Source of the DNA: CAZXVW01 sp964644025
Lineage (GTDB): Bacteria > Acidobacteriota > Terriglobia > Bryobacterales > Bryobacteraceae
DNA length: 23,343 bases
Direction: 5' to 3'
Assembly (NCBI GenBank): GCA_964644025.1
Contig: CAZXVW010000049.1
Location: 1-23,343 of the forward strand
Both the position numbers and the translations under genes were made by a program. Positions 22,941 through 23,343 of the stretch are shown here, piece by piece. Under the pieces are notes generated by a model. That model saw nothing but the letters and a program-made list of their open reading frames with translations, did no database searches and was not told the origin of the DNA. Positions within the stretch are counted from its first letter, which is position 1. Each line of letters begins with the position of its first letter.

Positions 22941-23343
22941 TGTCAGCATCTCCCTCTGAGCGGCGGGCCACCGCCGTGTGACGTTGCCGTCACCGCCCCT
23001 CGGTCTTTCCCAGAATTCAAGTATCCGCAGCTCTTCGTCCTACGCCGGATTCTTACAGCAGGTCTTCCCAGAATACCGGCGGCGAGCCAAAACAGGCACA
23101 GTCATGCTCGCGCTGGCTTGTTTACTAGTCTCGCCGGGAAGTTTTCTTGATCGGCTCCCGCAAGGCGCGCCCAGACCCGGATGTGGAGTTAGAGCGGCGG
23201 TCTGAGAACAGCTTGGCACTGTTTCCGGGAATCCGAACGAAAAATTGCTTGTTGATTCGGGGACGCCGTCCACCGGGCAGCGACAGGCGGCCAGATTCTT
23301 CCGGGCTCAGAAAAGCTAAGAGGACAGACTTGACGGAGAAGAC
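22941..23343. other. Non-coding stretch at the window end
   Basis: No ORF in either strand here looks like a real gene. The stretch contains an imperfect direct repeat (23002-23016 and 23061-23074, GGTCTT[T]CCCAGAAT). The last bases include GACGGAGAAGA, which could be the ribosome site of a gene starting just outside the window. Confidence 0.45.
23002..23074. repeat. Short imperfect direct repeat
   Basis: GGTCTTTCCCAGAAT (23002-23016) and GGTCTTCCCAGAAT (23061-23074) differ by one inserted T. They are about 59 bases apart, upstream of the broken methyltransferase/phosphoesterase unit. They may be operator half-sites or chance. Confidence 0.35.

Noticed and set aside
22264..22971. Intact 235-residue metallophosphoesterase starting at GTG 22971
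   Set aside because: The N-terminal part in this frame is Gly/His/Arg-rich noise with no D-x-H or GD motifs, and a well-spaced ribosome site supports a different frame starting at ATG 22940.
23210..23240. Sigma-54-like element 'TTGGCACTGTTTCCGGG'
   Set aside because: The -24 half looks good but the -12 GC is absent at the needed distance.

Overview
The window is GC-rich, gene-dense bacterial DNA. It has no rRNA or tRNA gene, CRISPR array, insertion sequence or phage gene that I can see. The best guess for the host is an Acidobacteriota member of the Bryobacter/Solibacter type. The reasons are a TonB-dependent receptor with an N-terminal carboxypeptidase-regulatory-like domain (Oar-like), a lipid/secreted-type sulfatase relative with a Thr in place of the catalytic Cys and a C-terminal 'SLGYLH' tail, a tiny sigma-region-4-like protein, and a DUF3604 metallo-hydrolase fused to a propeller. 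This placement is inference.

Layout. (1) 1-933, minus: a cupin / mannose-6-phosphate-isomerase-like protein cut by the window edge. (2) 1124-2191, plus: a uroporphyrinogen-decarboxylase-family protein with the Zn/thiol motif of corrinoid methyltransferases. (3) 2339-3623, minus: a sigma-region-4-like small protein followed by an eIF2B-alpha-like protein. (4) 3888-5276, plus: an exported alkaline-phosphatase-superfamily 'sulfatase' with Thr where the Cys/Ser nucleophile should be. (5) 5386-11260, minus: a compact operon, large acyl-CoA dehydrogenase > fused FixC-FixX-like ETF:quinone oxidoreductase > EtfB > EtfA, which could carry electrons from an acyl-CoA to quinone. (6) 11529-16080, plus: an exported propeller-DUF3604 protein, then two translationally coupled PPK2 polyphosphate kinases. 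(7) 16084-22043, minus: TonB receptor > small exported acidic protein > sensor histidine kinase > NtrC-type sigma-54 activator, tightly packed and probably one transcription unit. (8) 22264-22940, minus: a broken chimera of a methyltransferase N-terminus and the C-terminal part of a metallophosphoesterase. 22941-23343 holds no gene I can support.

The most interesting points are the self-contained ETF/acyl-CoA dehydrogenase operon with unusual flavin and Fe-S motifs, the split PPK2 pair in which one copy has lost an otherwise typical Arg, the receptor/two-component operon with a hairpin covering the ribosome-binding site of its second gene, and the methyltransferase-phosphoesterase chimera with a one-base frameshift. 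No sigma-54 (GG-N10-GC) promoter was convincingly found near the NtrC-type regulator.
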